NCBI GenBank assembly: GCA_963708325.1
Contig: OY970203.1
Coordinates: 1,798,001 to 1,862,000 of the forward strand
From: G963708325 sp963708325
GTDB lineage: Bacteria; Actinomycetota; Thermoleophilia; Solirubrobacterales; 70-9
DNA length: 64,000 nt
Direction of reading: 5' to 3'
A program made the translations under genes and the position numbers. Positions 15,411-24,276 of the stretch are shown one piece after another. Below the pieces are notes generated by a model that was not told the DNA's origin, ran no database searches, and saw nothing but the letters and a program-made list of their open reading frames with translations. Position 1 is the stretch's first letter. The number at the start of each line of letters is the position of its first letter.

Positions 15411-15516
15411 CGCAGGCGACGCTCAGGCACGCCTGGCGGCGACATCACGCAAGCAGGCACGCCGGGGCCGGTTGCTACCCTCGCCAACGCTCCGCCGCCC
15501 ACGGAGAGGGCAAGCG

Positions 15517-17802
15517 ATGCGACTGATCGTCACCGAGAAGAACAACAGCGCGCGCAAGATCGCCGAGATCCTCGGCGACGGCGCGACCGAGGGCGCCACC
15601 TACAAGGTGCCCTACTACACGTGGACGGACGGCGACGGCGAGCACCTGTCGATCGGGCTCAAGGGCCATGTGCTCAACCCCGCCTTCCCGGAGCAGTACA
15701 AGAGCTGGGAGAAGACGGACATGCACGCGCTGATCGACGCCGAGCTGATCAAGGAGGCGACGGACAAGAACGTCCTGCGAGCCGTGCGCAAGGTGTCCCA
15801 GGACGCGGACAGCCTCGTGATCGCCACCGACTATGACCGCGAGGGCGAGCTGATCGGGCTCGAGATCCTCGAGGAGATCCTCGAGGAGAACCCCGCCCTG
15901 GAGGGCCAGGTCAAGCGGGCCCGCTACTCGGCCCTGACCAAGGAGGAGATCGAGCGGGCCTTCGCCGAGCTCCACGAGCTCTCCTTCGACCTCGCCTACG
16001 CCGGCGCCGCCCGCCAGGACATCGACCTGATCTGGGGGGCGACCCTGACGCGAGCGGTGTCCCTCGCCACCGGGCGCCGCGGCGCCAACTTCCTCTCGGT
16101 GGGACGTGTTCAGAGCCCGACGCTGGGGCTGATCGTCGAGCGCGAGCTGGAGCGCCGCGCCCACGTGCCGAAGCCGTACTGGGAGGTCTTCGCCCGCTTC
16201 GAGCACCCCGACGGCTCGTTCGAGGCGCACCACGCGACGGACAAGTTCTGGGACAGGGGCGAGGCGGACGCCGCCGTCGCCGGCACCGAGAGCCCCGGGG
16301 CCGTGACCTCTGTGAGCGCCCGCAAGGCGAGCCGCAAGCCGCCGGCGCCGTTCAACACGACCAGCTTCACGACGGAGGCGTCGAGCCGGCTCGGGATCAC
16401 GCCGGCGCGGGCGATGCGGATCGCCGAGGACCTCTACATGGACGGGTTCATCAGCTACCCGCGCACCGACAACACGGTCTATCCGAGCTCGCTGCCGCTG
16501 CGCGAGCTGGTCACCTCGCTCGTGCGCATTCCCGAGTTCGAGGCGGCGTCGCACCTGCTGGAGGGGGAGCTCTCGCCCAGCCGCGGCAAGAAGGAGACGA
16601 CCGACCACCCGCCGATCTACCCCACCCAGGCGGTCCACCCGGACGCGCTCGAGGGCCCTCACCGCCGCGTCTACGAGCTGGTGGCGCGGCGCTTCCTCGC
16701 CACCTTCGGCCCGGCGATGGTGACGGAGTCCACCCGGGCCGACATCGGGGCCGGCTCGGAGACCTACTTCGTGCGCGGCAGCGTCGTGCTCGACCCGGGT
16801 TACGCCGCCGTGTACACCTACGCGCGCTCCGCCGACGACGAGATCCCGAAGCTGGAGGAGGGCCAGAGCCTGGCGATCGACGGAGAGCCGTGGTTGATCG
16901 ACAAGGAGACGCAGCCGCCGTCGCGGATCAGCCAGGGCAAGCTCGTGGAGATGATGGAGGAGCGCGGCCTCGGGACCAAGGCGACGCGCGCCGACATCAT
17001 CCAGAAGCTCTACGACCGCGGCTACGTGCGCAACAACCCGCCCGAGCCGAGCGAGACCGGCCTGGCGATGTACGAGGCGTTCAAGCGCTACGTGCCGCGG
17101 ATGGCGACCCCCGAGATGACCGCCGAGCTGGAGGCGGACATGGACGAGATCGCCGCCGGCGACACGTCGAAGGACGAGGTGCTGCGGATCAGCCGCGAGA
17201 TGCTGCACTCGACCTACGACGAGCTCGACGGCCAGCGGGAGGACCTCGCCAAGGTGATCTGGGAGGGGATGGACCTCGACCGCCTGCTGGGCCCGTGCAA
17301 GGTCTGCGAGGAGGCCGGTCGCAAGCAGGACGACGGCTCCCCGAACATGCTGCGGATCATCCGCGCGCGCAAGTCCGGCAAGCGCTTCGTCGGCTGCAGC
17401 GGCTGGAAGCCGGAGGAGGAGCTGGGCCCCGGCGAGGAGGCGTGCGACCAGACCTTCCCGCTGCCCCAGCGCGGCGACGTCTTCAAGCTCGAGGAGCGAT
17501 GCTCGATCTGCGGCGAGACCCCGCGCCTGAAGGTGGTGCCGCCGCGCGGCAGGCCGTGGGACCTGTGCCTGAACGAGGAGTGCCCCTCGATGCAGGAGAT
17601 GAAGCGCCGCCGAGCCGAGCGCGAGGCCGCCCGCGCGGCCCGCGAGGCGGCCGAGGCCGCCGGCGACGCCGACGGCGAGGTCCCGCCCGACACGGCGCCG
17701 AAGCGCACCCGCCGCCGCGGCACCGGTCGCCGCGCCGGCGCCAAGCGCTCCGGCAACGGCGCTCGGTCCGGCGCCCGCGGCCGCAGCCGCTCCGGCAGCT
17801 AG
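15517..17802 (+). CDS. topA: DNA topoisomerase I, archaeal type (type IA)
   Basis: The 761-residue enzyme relaxes negatively supercoiled DNA by single-strand passage. The Toprim domain shows MRLIVTEKNNSA and DYDREGE (D105, D107, E109). The catalytic tyrosine is Y314 in GFISYPRTDNTVYP. Two C-terminal cysteine clusters (from C594-x2-C597, and CSICG...CLNEEC) look like zinc ribbons, followed by a basic tail. VTEK, DYDREGELIG and SYPRTDNTVYP are archaeal forms; bacterial TopA has VESPAKAKT, DEDREGEAIAWH and TYMRTDS. Position upstream of tmk and holB is the usual actinobacterial topA locus. ATG 15517 follows GGAGAGGG and gives the family start; TACCCT at 15475-15480 is a plausible -10. Confidence 0.93.
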   Translation: MRLIVTEKNNSARKIAEILGDGATEGATYKVPYYTWTDGDGEHLSIGLKGHVLNPAFPEQYKSWEKTDMHALIDAELIKEATDKNVLRAVRKVSQDADSLVIATDYDREGELIGLEILEEILEENPALEGQVKRARYSALTKEEIERAFAELHELSFDLAYAGAARQDIDLIWGATLTRAVSLATGRRGANFLSVGRVQSPTLGLIVERELERRAHVPKPYWEVFARFEHPDGSFEAHHATDKFWDRGEADAAVAGTESPGAVTSVSARKASRKPPAPFNTTSFTTEASSRLGITPARAMRIAEDLYMDGFISYPRTDNTVYPSSLPLRELVTSLVRIPEFEAASHLLEGELSPSRGKKETTDHPPIYPTQAVHPDALEGPHRRVYELVARRFLATFGPAMVTESTRADIGAGSETYFVRGSVVLDPGYAAVYTYARSADDEIPKLEEGQSLAIDGEPWLIDKETQPPSRISQGKLVEMMEERGLGTKATRADIIQKLYDRGYVRNNPPEPSETGLAMYEAFKRYVPRMATPEMTAELEADMDEIAAGDTSKDEVLRISREMLHSTYDELDGQREDLAKVIWEGMDLDRLLGPCKVCEEAGRKQDDGSPNMLRIIRARKSGKRFVGCSGWKPEEELGPGEEACDQTFPLPQRGDVFKLEERCSICGETPRLKVVPPRGRPWDLCLNEECPSMQEMKRRRAEREAARAAREAAEAAGDADGEVPPDTAPKRTRRRGTGRRAGAKRSGNGARSGARGRSRSGS

Positions 17803-17813
17803 ACGTCGGGGCC

Positions 17814-18428
17814 GTGTTCGTCTCGCTCGAGGGGATCGACGGCTCAGGCAAGAGCACCCAGGCCGCGCTGCTCGCCGAGGCGATGGGAAGCGACGCGGTG
17901 CTGGTGCGCGAGCCCGGCGGCACGCCGGCCGGCGAGACGATCCGCGACCTGTTGAAGAGCCCCTCGGTCGCGCTCTCGCCGCTGACCGAGCTGCTGCTGT
18001 TCTGCGCCGCCCGCGCGGAGCTGACCGAGCAGGTGATCCGGCCGGCGCTGGACAGCGGCCGCGACGTGGTCAGCGACCGCTTCGTCGATTCCACCGTCGC
18101 CTATCAGGGGATCGCGCGAGGCCTCGGCGCCGGCCTCGCCGCGGAGCTGAGCGCCTCGGCCACCTCCGGCCTGGTCCCCGACCTGACGCTGCTGATCCGG
18201 ATCGACCCCGAGCTCGCGGCGGGGCGGCTGCGCCGCGGCGACGACCGCTTCGAGGGTGAGGGGATCGAGCTCCAGCGCGCCGTCGCCGCGGCCTACGAGG
18301 GAATCGCCGCGGCGGATCCCGGGCGCATCGTCGTGATCGACGGCTCCGGGGCGATCGAGCAGGTCCATGCGGCGGTGACCGAGGCCGTCGAGCAGCGTGC
18401 GGCGAGCGCCGGGCGGAGCCCCGGATGA
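17814..18428 (+). CDS. tmk: Thymidylate kinase (dTMP kinase)
   Basis: The 204-residue enzyme phosphorylates dTMP to dTDP. It shows the P-loop FVSLEGIDGSGKST at its N-terminus, VREPGGTPAGE for dTMP binding, SDRFVDSTVAYQG, and a lid arginine region LRRGDDRFE. The GTG at 17814 gives the standard family N-terminus, 11 nt after the topA stop. Its own stop overlaps the holB ATG by four bases (ATGA). topA-tmk-holB thus look like one replication operon. Confidence 0.95.
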   Translation: MFVSLEGIDGSGKSTQAALLAEAMGSDAVLVREPGGTPAGETIRDLLKSPSVALSPLTELLLFCAARAELTEQVIRPALDSGRDVVSDRFVDSTVAYQGIARGLGAGLAAELSASATSGLVPDLTLLIRIDPELAAGRLRRGDDRFEGEGIELQRAVAAAYEGIAAADPGRIVVIDGSGAIEQVHAAVTEAVEQRAASAGRSPG

Positions 18429-19576
18429 GCGCCGCGGGCGCGCAGCGCACGCCTCCCGGTGCGATCGAGGCGGCGACCGGCGACCAGCCGCGAGCGCGGA
18501 TGGCGCTCGCGGCGGCGCTGGCCGACCCCGTCCACGCCTACTTGCTGCGCGGTCCGGCGGGAACGGGCAAGCGGGCGGCGGCCCGCGCTTTTGCGGCCGA
18601 GCTGCTCGCGGCGGGGTCCGGCGACCCCGAGGGAACCCGCCGTCGCATCCTCGCCGAGTCGCCGCTGCATCCCGACCTCGTGCTGCTGCGCCCCCCCGGT
18701 GCGCAGCACCTCGTCGACGACGTCCGCGAGCTCGTGATCCGCGGTGTCGCCTACCGCCCGGTCGAGGCCGAGCGGCGCGTCTTCATCCTCGAGGCCGCCG
18801 AAGCGCTCGGCGACGAGAGCCAGAACGCGCTGCTGAAGACGCTCGAGGAGCCGCCGTCCTTCGCCCACCTTCTGCTTGTCAGCTCCGAGCCCGAGCTGCT
18901 CCTTGAGACGATCGTCTCGCGCTGCCAGCCGGTCCCGTTCGAGCCCCTGGCGCCGGACGCGGTCGAGGCCAGGCTCGTCGACGCCGACGCTCCCGAAGCG
19001 GAGCGTCGCGCCGCCGCCCGGCTGTGCGGCGGCGATGCCGGTCGCGCCCGCTTCCTTCTGTCCGCCGAGGGGCGCGGGCTGAGGGCCGAGGCGGAGGCGT
19101 GCGCCCGCGGTGCGATCGCCGGCGACCTGCACGGGACGCCCTGGATGGGGCTGCTGGCGCGGGCGGAGGAGGCCGCCGAGCAGGCATCCGACGCGGTCGC
19201 CGACGAGGTCGAGGCCACGCTCGGGGGCGGCGCCGCGAGGGGCCGCGAGGCCGGCCGCATCCGCCGCCTCGGCGCCGAGGAGGCGAGGCGGGCGGGGCGG
19301 CGCCGGCGCACGGCCACCCTGGACCTCGGCCTGGAGCTGTGCGCCGCCTGGTACCGCGACGTGGCCGTGGTCGCCGGCGGCGCGGCGGAGCTCGCCTTCA
19401 ACGCCGATCGCGGCGACGCGCTCGGCGAGGACGCCGACGGGATCGATCCGTCGCGGGCGAGGGAGGCCGTGGAGGCCGTGCTCGAGACGCGCCGCCGCCT
19501 GGAGCGCAACGTCTCCGAGGAGCTCGCGCTCGAGGCGCTCTTCTACGCCGTCGAATCGCGGCTTCGGCATCCCTGA
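18425..19576 (+). CDS. holB: DNA polymerase III delta' subunit
   Basis: The 383-residue protein is an AAA+ clamp-loader subunit. The P-loop GPAGTGKRAAA, the Walker B-like FILEAAEALGDESQNALLKTLEEPP and sensor 1 VSSEPELLLETIVSRCQ are visible. It starts four bases inside tmk, the usual tmk-holB coupling. Within the clamp loader it helps open the beta clamp onto primed DNA. The C-terminal collar domain is poorly conserved but of normal length. Confidence 0.92.
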   Translation: MSAAGAQRTPPGAIEAATGDQPRARMALAAALADPVHAYLLRGPAGTGKRAAARAFAAELLAAGSGDPEGTRRRILAESPLHPDLVLLRPPGAQHLVDDVRELVIRGVAYRPVEAERRVFILEAAEALGDESQNALLKTLEEPPSFAHLLLVSSEPELLLETIVSRCQPVPFEPLAPDAVEARLVDADAPEAERRAAARLCGGDAGRARFLLSAEGRGLRAEAEACARGAIAGDLHGTPWMGLLARAEEAAEQASDAVADEVEATLGGGAARGREAGRIRRLGAEEARRAGRRRRTATLDLGLELCAAWYRDVAVVAGGAAELAFNADRGDALGEDADGIDPSRAREAVEAVLETRRRLERNVSEELALEALFYAVESRLRHP

Positions 19577-19637
19577 GTCCTCGCCCGGCCAGACAAATCC
19601 CGCCGTCGCGCGAGGTTTGTGTTAAGAGATACTCAGA

Positions 19638-21377
19638 ATGGCTCGGACGATCAGGGAAACGGCCCGCGCGGGGCCCCGGCCGCACATCCCGATGCGCGTC
19701 TGGCTCGGGATCGCGTTCGCCGCCGTCGGCTTGATCACCGCCGCCGCCGTGTACCTGTTCGTCAACGGCTCTGCGTCCACGGTGGTCTCGGACCGCTCCG
19801 CCGACGTTGCCATCGGCCGCGCGGTCAGGGTCGCCGATCGTCTCGGCAACCTGCCCGTGTCGGGCGGCGACGAGGTGCTGAGGGCGAATCGCAGCGATTC
19901 CTTCTCCGTCTGGGAGTTCGACCGCAACGGGCGTGAGGTCGGGCCCACGCACCGCGGCTATCCGCTCGACCGGGTTCGGTACCGCGACCAGGCGGTCACG
20001 AGCGCTCTCGCAGGGGGCCGCGCCACGGCCAACCTGCCCGACGACGTCACGGTCGTCGCCGTGCCGATATTCCGGCACGGCAGGGTCGACGGCGCGGTGC
20101 TCGCGCGGGCCACTCGCTCGGTAGCCCTGCAGCGGTCGATCGACACGCTGCGCAGCGACTCGCTCAAGGCGCTGGCGCTGGCGATCGTCGTCGGCGCCCT
20201 GATCGGCTTCGGGGTGGCAAGTGTGATCACCCGGCGGATCAGGCGCCTGGCGCGCAGCACCGAGCGGATGGCATCCGGTCGCTTCGACACGCCGCTCCGC
20301 ACCGCTGGCCGCGACGAGATCGGCGACCTGACCAGGTCAATCGACTCGATGCGCACGGCCCTGAAGGAGAGCTTCAACGTGCTCGGCTCCGAGCGCGACA
20401 AGCTGTCGGCGATCTTCGCCGGGTTGATCGACGCCGTGATGGTGGTCGGCAACGACGGCGAGGTGCGCTTTCACAACCCGGCGGCGGCGCCGCTGCTCGA
20501 CTCCGACGGCACGCCGATCGACGCGCTCGTGCCGTGGTTGCGGCGCGCGGCCGAGCGGGGCAGCGCGGAGCACGGTTCGCTGCGCGTCGGCGAGCGCGTC
20601 TACGCGCTCCAGGCCCGCGACATCCCGGCCGAGCACGCTGTGCTGATGGTGGTGCGTGACCGCACCGAGGAGCTGAGGCGCCAGCTGGCCGAGCGCGAGT
20701 TCATCTCCAACGCGGCGCATGAGCTGCGCAACCCAATAGCCGGGATCTCGGGGGCGATCGAGGTGCTGCAGTCGGGCGCCAAGGACGAGCCCGAGGCTCG
20801 CGACCACTTCCTCGCGCGCCTCTCCGCAGACGCCGAGCGGATGAGCAGGCTGACGCAGTCGCTGCTGACGCTGGCGCGGGTGGAGGCGCTCGAGGAGGGC
20901 GAGGGGGAGGCGGAGGTCGTCGACGTGGCGGTTGCGGCGGGAGAGGCCGCCCAGGCGGTCGACGCCCCGGTCGGGATCGACCTGCAGCTCGAGATCGCGC
21001 CCGACCTGGCGGCGACTGGCGACCCGGTCATGCTGCGCCAGGTGCTGATCGGGCTGCTCTCGAACGCGTACAAGAACACGCCGCCGCCGGGCACGGTTAC
21101 GCTTCGCGCCCGTCACGAGGGCGTACACGGCGTGCTGATCGAGGTGACCGACACCGGAACGGGGATCCCCGCCGACGAGGTGGACCGGGTCTTCGAGCGC
21201 TTCTACCGGGCGAGCGGCTCGCTCGAGCACACGGGCTTCGGCCTCGGACTGGCGATCGCCAAGCGGATGGTGAACGTGATGGGCGGCGAGATCGGCGCCC
21301 GCTCGGCGCGCGGCCGTGGCAGCACGTTCTGGGTGCGGTTGCCGGAGGCCCAGCCGACCTTCACCCCGGTGGCATGA
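19638..21377 (+). CDS. Membrane sensor histidine kinase
   Basis: The 579-residue protein has a first membrane helix (residues 20-45), an extracytoplasmic sensor region of about 120 residues, a second helix near 180-200, a HAMP domain, a PAS-like domain near 255-340, a HisKA domain with phospho-accepting His361 in FISNAAHELRNP, and a HATPase domain with N (LLSNAYKN), G1 (DTGTGIP), F (FERFYRA) and G2 (GFGLGLAIAK) boxes. It is translationally coupled (ATGA) to the downstream response regulator, which is its evident partner. GATACT lies 4 nt before the ATG. The stimulus is unknown. Confidence 0.93.
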   Translation: MARTIRETARAGPRPHIPMRVWLGIAFAAVGLITAAAVYLFVNGSASTVVSDRSADVAIGRAVRVADRLGNLPVSGGDEVLRANRSDSFSVWEFDRNGREVGPTHRGYPLDRVRYRDQAVTSALAGGRATANLPDDVTVVAVPIFRHGRVDGAVLARATRSVALQRSIDTLRSDSLKALALAIVVGALIGFGVASVITRRIRRLARSTERMASGRFDTPLRTAGRDEIGDLTRSIDSMRTALKESFNVLGSERDKLSAIFAGLIDAVMVVGNDGEVRFHNPAAAPLLDSDGTPIDALVPWLRRAAERGSAEHGSLRVGERVYALQARDIPAEHAVLMVVRDRTEELRRQLAEREFISNAAHELRNPIAGISGAIEVLQSGAKDEPEARDHFLARLSADAERMSRLTQSLLTLARVEALEEGEGEAEVVDVAVAAGEAAQAVDAPVGIDLQLEIAPDLAATGDPVMLRQVLIGLLSNAYKNTPPPGTVTLRARHEGVHGVLIEVTDTGTGIPADEVDRVFERFYRASGSLEHTGFGLGLAIAKRMVNVMGGEIGARSARGRGSTFWVRLPEAQPTFTPVA

Positions 21378-22066
21378 GCAGCGGCCGCATCCTTGTCGCC
21401 GACGACGAGCCCTCGGTGCGGGACTCGGTCGGCTACGCGCTCGAGCAGGAGGGATTCGAGGTGACGATGGCGGTGGACGGCGACGACGCCGACAGCAAGC
21501 TGTCGTCCGACGACTTCGACCTGCTGATCCTCGACATCATGATGCCGGGGCGCAGCGGCCTCGATCTCTGCCGCGACGTGCGCGGGCGCAGCCCCGTCCC
21601 GATCATCCTGCTTACCGCCAAGGACGCCGAGGTGGACAAGGTCGTCGGCCTCGAGGTGGGCGCCGACGACTACGTGACGAAGCCGTTCTCGGTCCGCGAG
21701 CTGCTCGGGCGGGTGCGCGCCCAGCTGCGCCGGCGGGCGCTCGACCGCGGCGTGCACACCGAGGGGACCAAGGTGGACGCGGGCCCGGTCTCGATCGACC
21801 TCGCCCGTCACGTCGTGCTCGTGCGTGGCGAACAGATCAGCCTGACGCGCTCGGAGTTTCAGGTGCTGCGCCTGCTCGCCGAGAGCCCCGGTCAGGTCTT
21901 CACACGCCGCGAGATCATGGAGGAGCTGTGGCAGACGGAGTTCTTCGGCGACGTGCGCGCCTGCGACGTCCACATCTCCAACCTGCGCCAGAAGATCGAG
22001 CGCGACGCCCAGGACCCCGAGCTGGTGCTGACCGTGCGCGGGGTGGGGTACAAATTCGCCGAGTAA
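21374..22066 (+). CDS. OmpR-family response regulator
   Basis: The 230-residue protein has a receiver domain with acidic pocket residues near DDEPS, phospho-acceptor Asp54 in LLILDIMMPG and Lys in TKPFS, then a winged-helix DNA-binding domain ending GVGYKFAE. It overlaps the kinase gene by four bases. Its TAA stop (22064-22066) abuts and shares one base with the tRNA-Thr gene on the other strand, so there is no room for a separate terminator. Targets are unknown. Confidence 0.94.
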   Translation: MSSGRILVADDEPSVRDSVGYALEQEGFEVTMAVDGDDADSKLSSDDFDLLILDIMMPGRSGLDLCRDVRGRSPVPIILLTAKDAEVDKVVGLEVGADDYVTKPFSVRELLGRVRAQLRRRALDRGVHTEGTKVDAGPVSIDLARHVVLVRGEQISLTRSEFQVLRLLAESPGQVFTRREIMEELWQTEFFGDVRACDVHISNLRQKIERDAQDPELVLTVRGVGYKFAE

Positions 22067-22139
22067 GCCGGAGACGGGATTCGAACCCGTGACCCCCGCT
22101 TTACGAGAGCGGTGCTCTGGCCAACTGAGCTACTCCGGC
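22066..22139 (-). tRNA. tRNA-Thr (anticodon CGT)
   Basis: The minus strand folds into a complete cloverleaf: acceptor GCCGGAG/CTCCGGC, D-stem GCTC/GAGC, anticodon stem CCGCT/AGCGG with loop CTCGTAA (anticodon CGT, reads ACG), T-arm ACGGG-TTCGAAT-CCCGT, discriminator T. CCA is not encoded. Its 5' half overlaps the end of the permease reading frame on the same strand. Confidence 0.97.
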
Positions 22140-23369
22140 GCCGGCTGAAGCGTAACGCTCGGGCTCGGCCCTGAAGGCGTCGCGGCAGCCCTCGGAGCAG
22201 AAGTGGTAGGTGCGGCCGGCGTGGACGTGGCGCAGCGCCCTGGAGCGGTCCACGCTCATCCCGCACACCGGGTCGCGGGCGCCGCGCCGGATCGTCAGCA
22301 GCATCAGGGCGGCGAAGCCGGCGGTCGCCAGGACGTTGAGCACGAGCTTGTAGTCCAGCTCGACCGACCCGAAGACGTCGTCGCGCGTCGGCCTCGCATC
22401 GGGGATCAGCCCTGTCGCCCCGAACAGCAGGTCGACGGCGAGCGCGGCGACCATGATCGTGAGGAACATCAGCGCCGTGATCCGCAGCGCGAAGCCCAGC
22501 CCGTAGTACTTCCGGTAGGCGAGAACGATCGGCAGCACGATCAGGTCGGCGAAGATGAACGCGACCACGCCGGCGAACGAGATTCCTCCCGACCACAGCA
22601 CGGCGGCGAGGGGCACGTTGCCGATCGAGCAGACGAAGCTGAGCACGGCGATCAGGGGGCCGGCGACGACGTTCTCCAGCGTCCGCACCAGCGGCGGCGC
22701 GTCCTCGATGAAGAGCGAGTTGAAGAAGTCGTCGCCGAGCAGGGCGATGAACCCGGCGAGCAGGAACCCGATCGTGATCTCCTTCCAGAGCATCTGCCAG
22801 TCGCCGCGGAAGTTGTGGGCGACGTCCGACCAGGCATCGGTCGAGCGCAGGCGCTGCCGCAGGCCCCCCTCGGCGCTGGCGGCGCGATGCTGGTGGCCGG
22901 CGTCGGCGCCGAGGGCGTGCTCGCGGGCGTGCTCCTCATCCTCGTCGGAGACGAAGGCCCGAAGCAGGACCGTCATCAGGCCGATCAGCACGATCCCGCC
23001 GACGTACTCGGCGAGCGTGAACTGCCAGCCGATCAGCACCCAGAGCACGAGCCCCAGCTCCCAGACGAGGTTGGTCGAGGCGAACTGGAAGGCGAGCGCC
23101 GACGCCGCCGACGCGCCCTTCTGGAAGAGCGACTTGGCGATCGCGATCGCCGCGTAGGAGCACGACGACGACGCCGCGCCCAACCCGGTGGCGCGCAGGA
23201 TGGGGCCGAATCCGCTGCCGGCCATGCCGCTCTCGATCCTCTCCCGCGGCACCCAGGCCTGGACGATCGCCGAGATCGCGAACCCCAGGACCAGCGCCCA
23301 CCACACCTCGTAGGCCATCAGCAGGGCGTTGCCGAGGCCCTCGCCGACCTTGGCCGTGACGTCGCTCAT
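22101..23369 (-). CDS. DUF318/UPF0718-type permease with C-terminal YHS domain
   Basis: The 422-residue protein has eight or more hydrophobic helices arranged as two DUF318 permease halves (SSSCSYAAIAIAKSLFQKGAS and CSIGNVPLAAVLWSGG), separated by a His/Glu-rich loop near residues 150-175. It ends with a YHS domain: DPVCGMSVDRS and YHFCSEGCRDAF, a cysteine set that binds transition metals such as copper. The setting behind a CsoR-like operator points to metal (probably copper) handling. ATG 23369 is chosen because TAGGGT stands 7 nt upstream, over the TTG at 23375. The stop codon lies inside the tRNA-Thr anticodon loop, so the last 13 codons overlap the tRNA. Confidence 0.85.
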   Translation of the reverse strand: MSDVTAKVGEGLGNALLMAYEVWWALVLGFAISAIVQAWVPRERIESGMAGSGFGPILRATGLGAASSSCSYAAIAIAKSLFQKGASAASALAFQFASTNLVWELGLVLWVLIGWQFTLAEYVGGIVLIGLMTVLLRAFVSDEDEEHAREHALGADAGHQHRAASAEGGLRQRLRSTDAWSDVAHNFRGDWQMLWKEITIGFLLAGFIALLGDDFFNSLFIEDAPPLVRTLENVVAGPLIAVLSFVCSIGNVPLAAVLWSGGISFAGVVAFIFADLIVLPIVLAYRKYYGLGFALRITALMFLTIMVAALAVDLLFGATGLIPDARPTRDDVFGSVELDYKLVLNVLATAGFAALMLLTIRRGARDPVCGMSVDRSRALRHVHAGRTYHFCSEGCRDAFRAEPERYASAGAGVAQLARAPLS

Positions 23370-23374
23370 CGCCA

Positions 23375-23391
23375 ATACCCTAGGGGGGTAT
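23375..23391. promoter_or_regulatory. CsoR/RcnR-like operator over the permease promoter
   Basis: ATACCC-taggg-GGGTAT is a perfect 6-bp inverted repeat with G-tracts, the pattern recognised by copper-sensing CsoR-type repressors. It overlaps the putative -10 TAGGGT (23377-23382, minus strand) of the YHS permease, so repressor binding would block transcription. No csoR gene is in the window. Confidence 0.65.
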
Positions 23392-23442
23392 AGGCGGCGA
23401 AGTCAAGCCGGTCCGTCCCGCGCGCTTCATATAAGGGTCGCC

Positions 23443-23690
23443 GTGAGCGACGCGTTCGATGCCCGGGCCAGCCACGATCGCGAGGAGCAGTCGCTGGAGT
23501 TCACCCGGCTTCGCGGTCGTCGGCCGCCTGTGGCTCGTCCACCACCGCTTCTTCGGCGGGCTGGCGAAGTTCGACAGCACGCTGATGGTGCTCAACCTGG
23601 CGTACCTCGCGTTCATCGTCGTGATCCCGTTCACGAGCGAGGCCCTCGGCGACCCCGCTACCGCGGTCCACGCGCGACGCAGGCGGACGG
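23443..23690 (+). pseudogene. Remnant of a TMEM175-like (DUF1211) potassium channel gene
   Basis: From GTG 23443 one frame reads a polar N-terminus ending EEQSLEFTR. Near 23505 the homology jumps to another frame as GFAVVGRLWLVHHRFFGGLAKFDST, then LNLAYLAFIVVIPFTSEALGD, the second and third helices of the TMEM175/DUF1211 family. The first helix with the SDGVFAIA-type motif and the whole C-terminal half are missing. An internal deletion with frameshift and a lost 3' end make it a pseudogene. It fills the gap between the permease operator and the thioesterase. Confidence 0.65.
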
Positions 23691-24176
23691 CTAATCGCGC
23701 TCGGAGAGGATCTCGTTGCGCTCGGCGAGGCGATTGCGGCGGCGCACCTCCGCCTCCCGCTGGCGCCGCCGCTCGTTCTCGGTCTTGGCCACAACGGGTG
23801 GTACCGGCGTCGGCTCGCCGTCCTCGCCGATCGCGACGATCGTCAGGTAGGCGGTGCTGGTGTGGTGGACCGCGCCGGTGCGGGGGTTCTCCGCCTCGAC
23901 TCGCACCCCGACCTCCATCGAGGTCCGCCAGGTGGCGTTGACGCTGGCGCTGCACTTCAACAGCTCGCCGACGTTGACCGGATGGAGGAACGTCATCCGA
24001 TCCATCGCCGCGGTGACCACGCGACAGCCGGAGTGGCGGACGGCGGCGATCCCGGCCGCCTCGTCGCACATCCTCATCACGGTCCCGCCGTGGACGAATC
24101 CGGCGGTGTTCGCGTCGGGGATGCCCATCCAGCGGACCAGGGTCGACTTCGTCTCCGATGCGGGCTTCGGGTCCAT
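23691..24176 (-). CDS. Acyl-CoA thioesterase (hotdog fold)
   Basis: The 161-residue protein is a cytoplasmic single-hotdog acyl-CoA hydrolase. It shows MGIPDANTAGFVHGGTVMRMCDEAAGIAA with the typical Asp/Asn-His-Gly active-site region, and FLHPVNVGELLKCSASVN in the second half, then an Arg/Glu-rich tail. It should hydrolyse acyl-CoA to free acid and CoA. TAGCAT stands 6 nt before the ATG, suggesting a leaderless transcript. Confidence 0.87.
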   Translation of the reverse strand: MDPKPASETKSTLVRWMGIPDANTAGFVHGGTVMRMCDEAAGIAAVRHSGCRVVTAAMDRMTFLHPVNVGELLKCSASVNATWRTSMEVGVRVEAENPRTGAVHHTSTAYLTIVAIGEDGEPTPVPPVVAKTENERRRQREAEVRRRNRLAERNEILSERD

Positions 24177-24276
24177 GGCGCGATGCTATTGACCCCGCAC
24201 GACCCGCCAGCCGCCGGGCCTGACGGTGACGGTGCGGGTGTATAGGCTCTTGGCGCCAACAGGGAAAGGAGTGACT

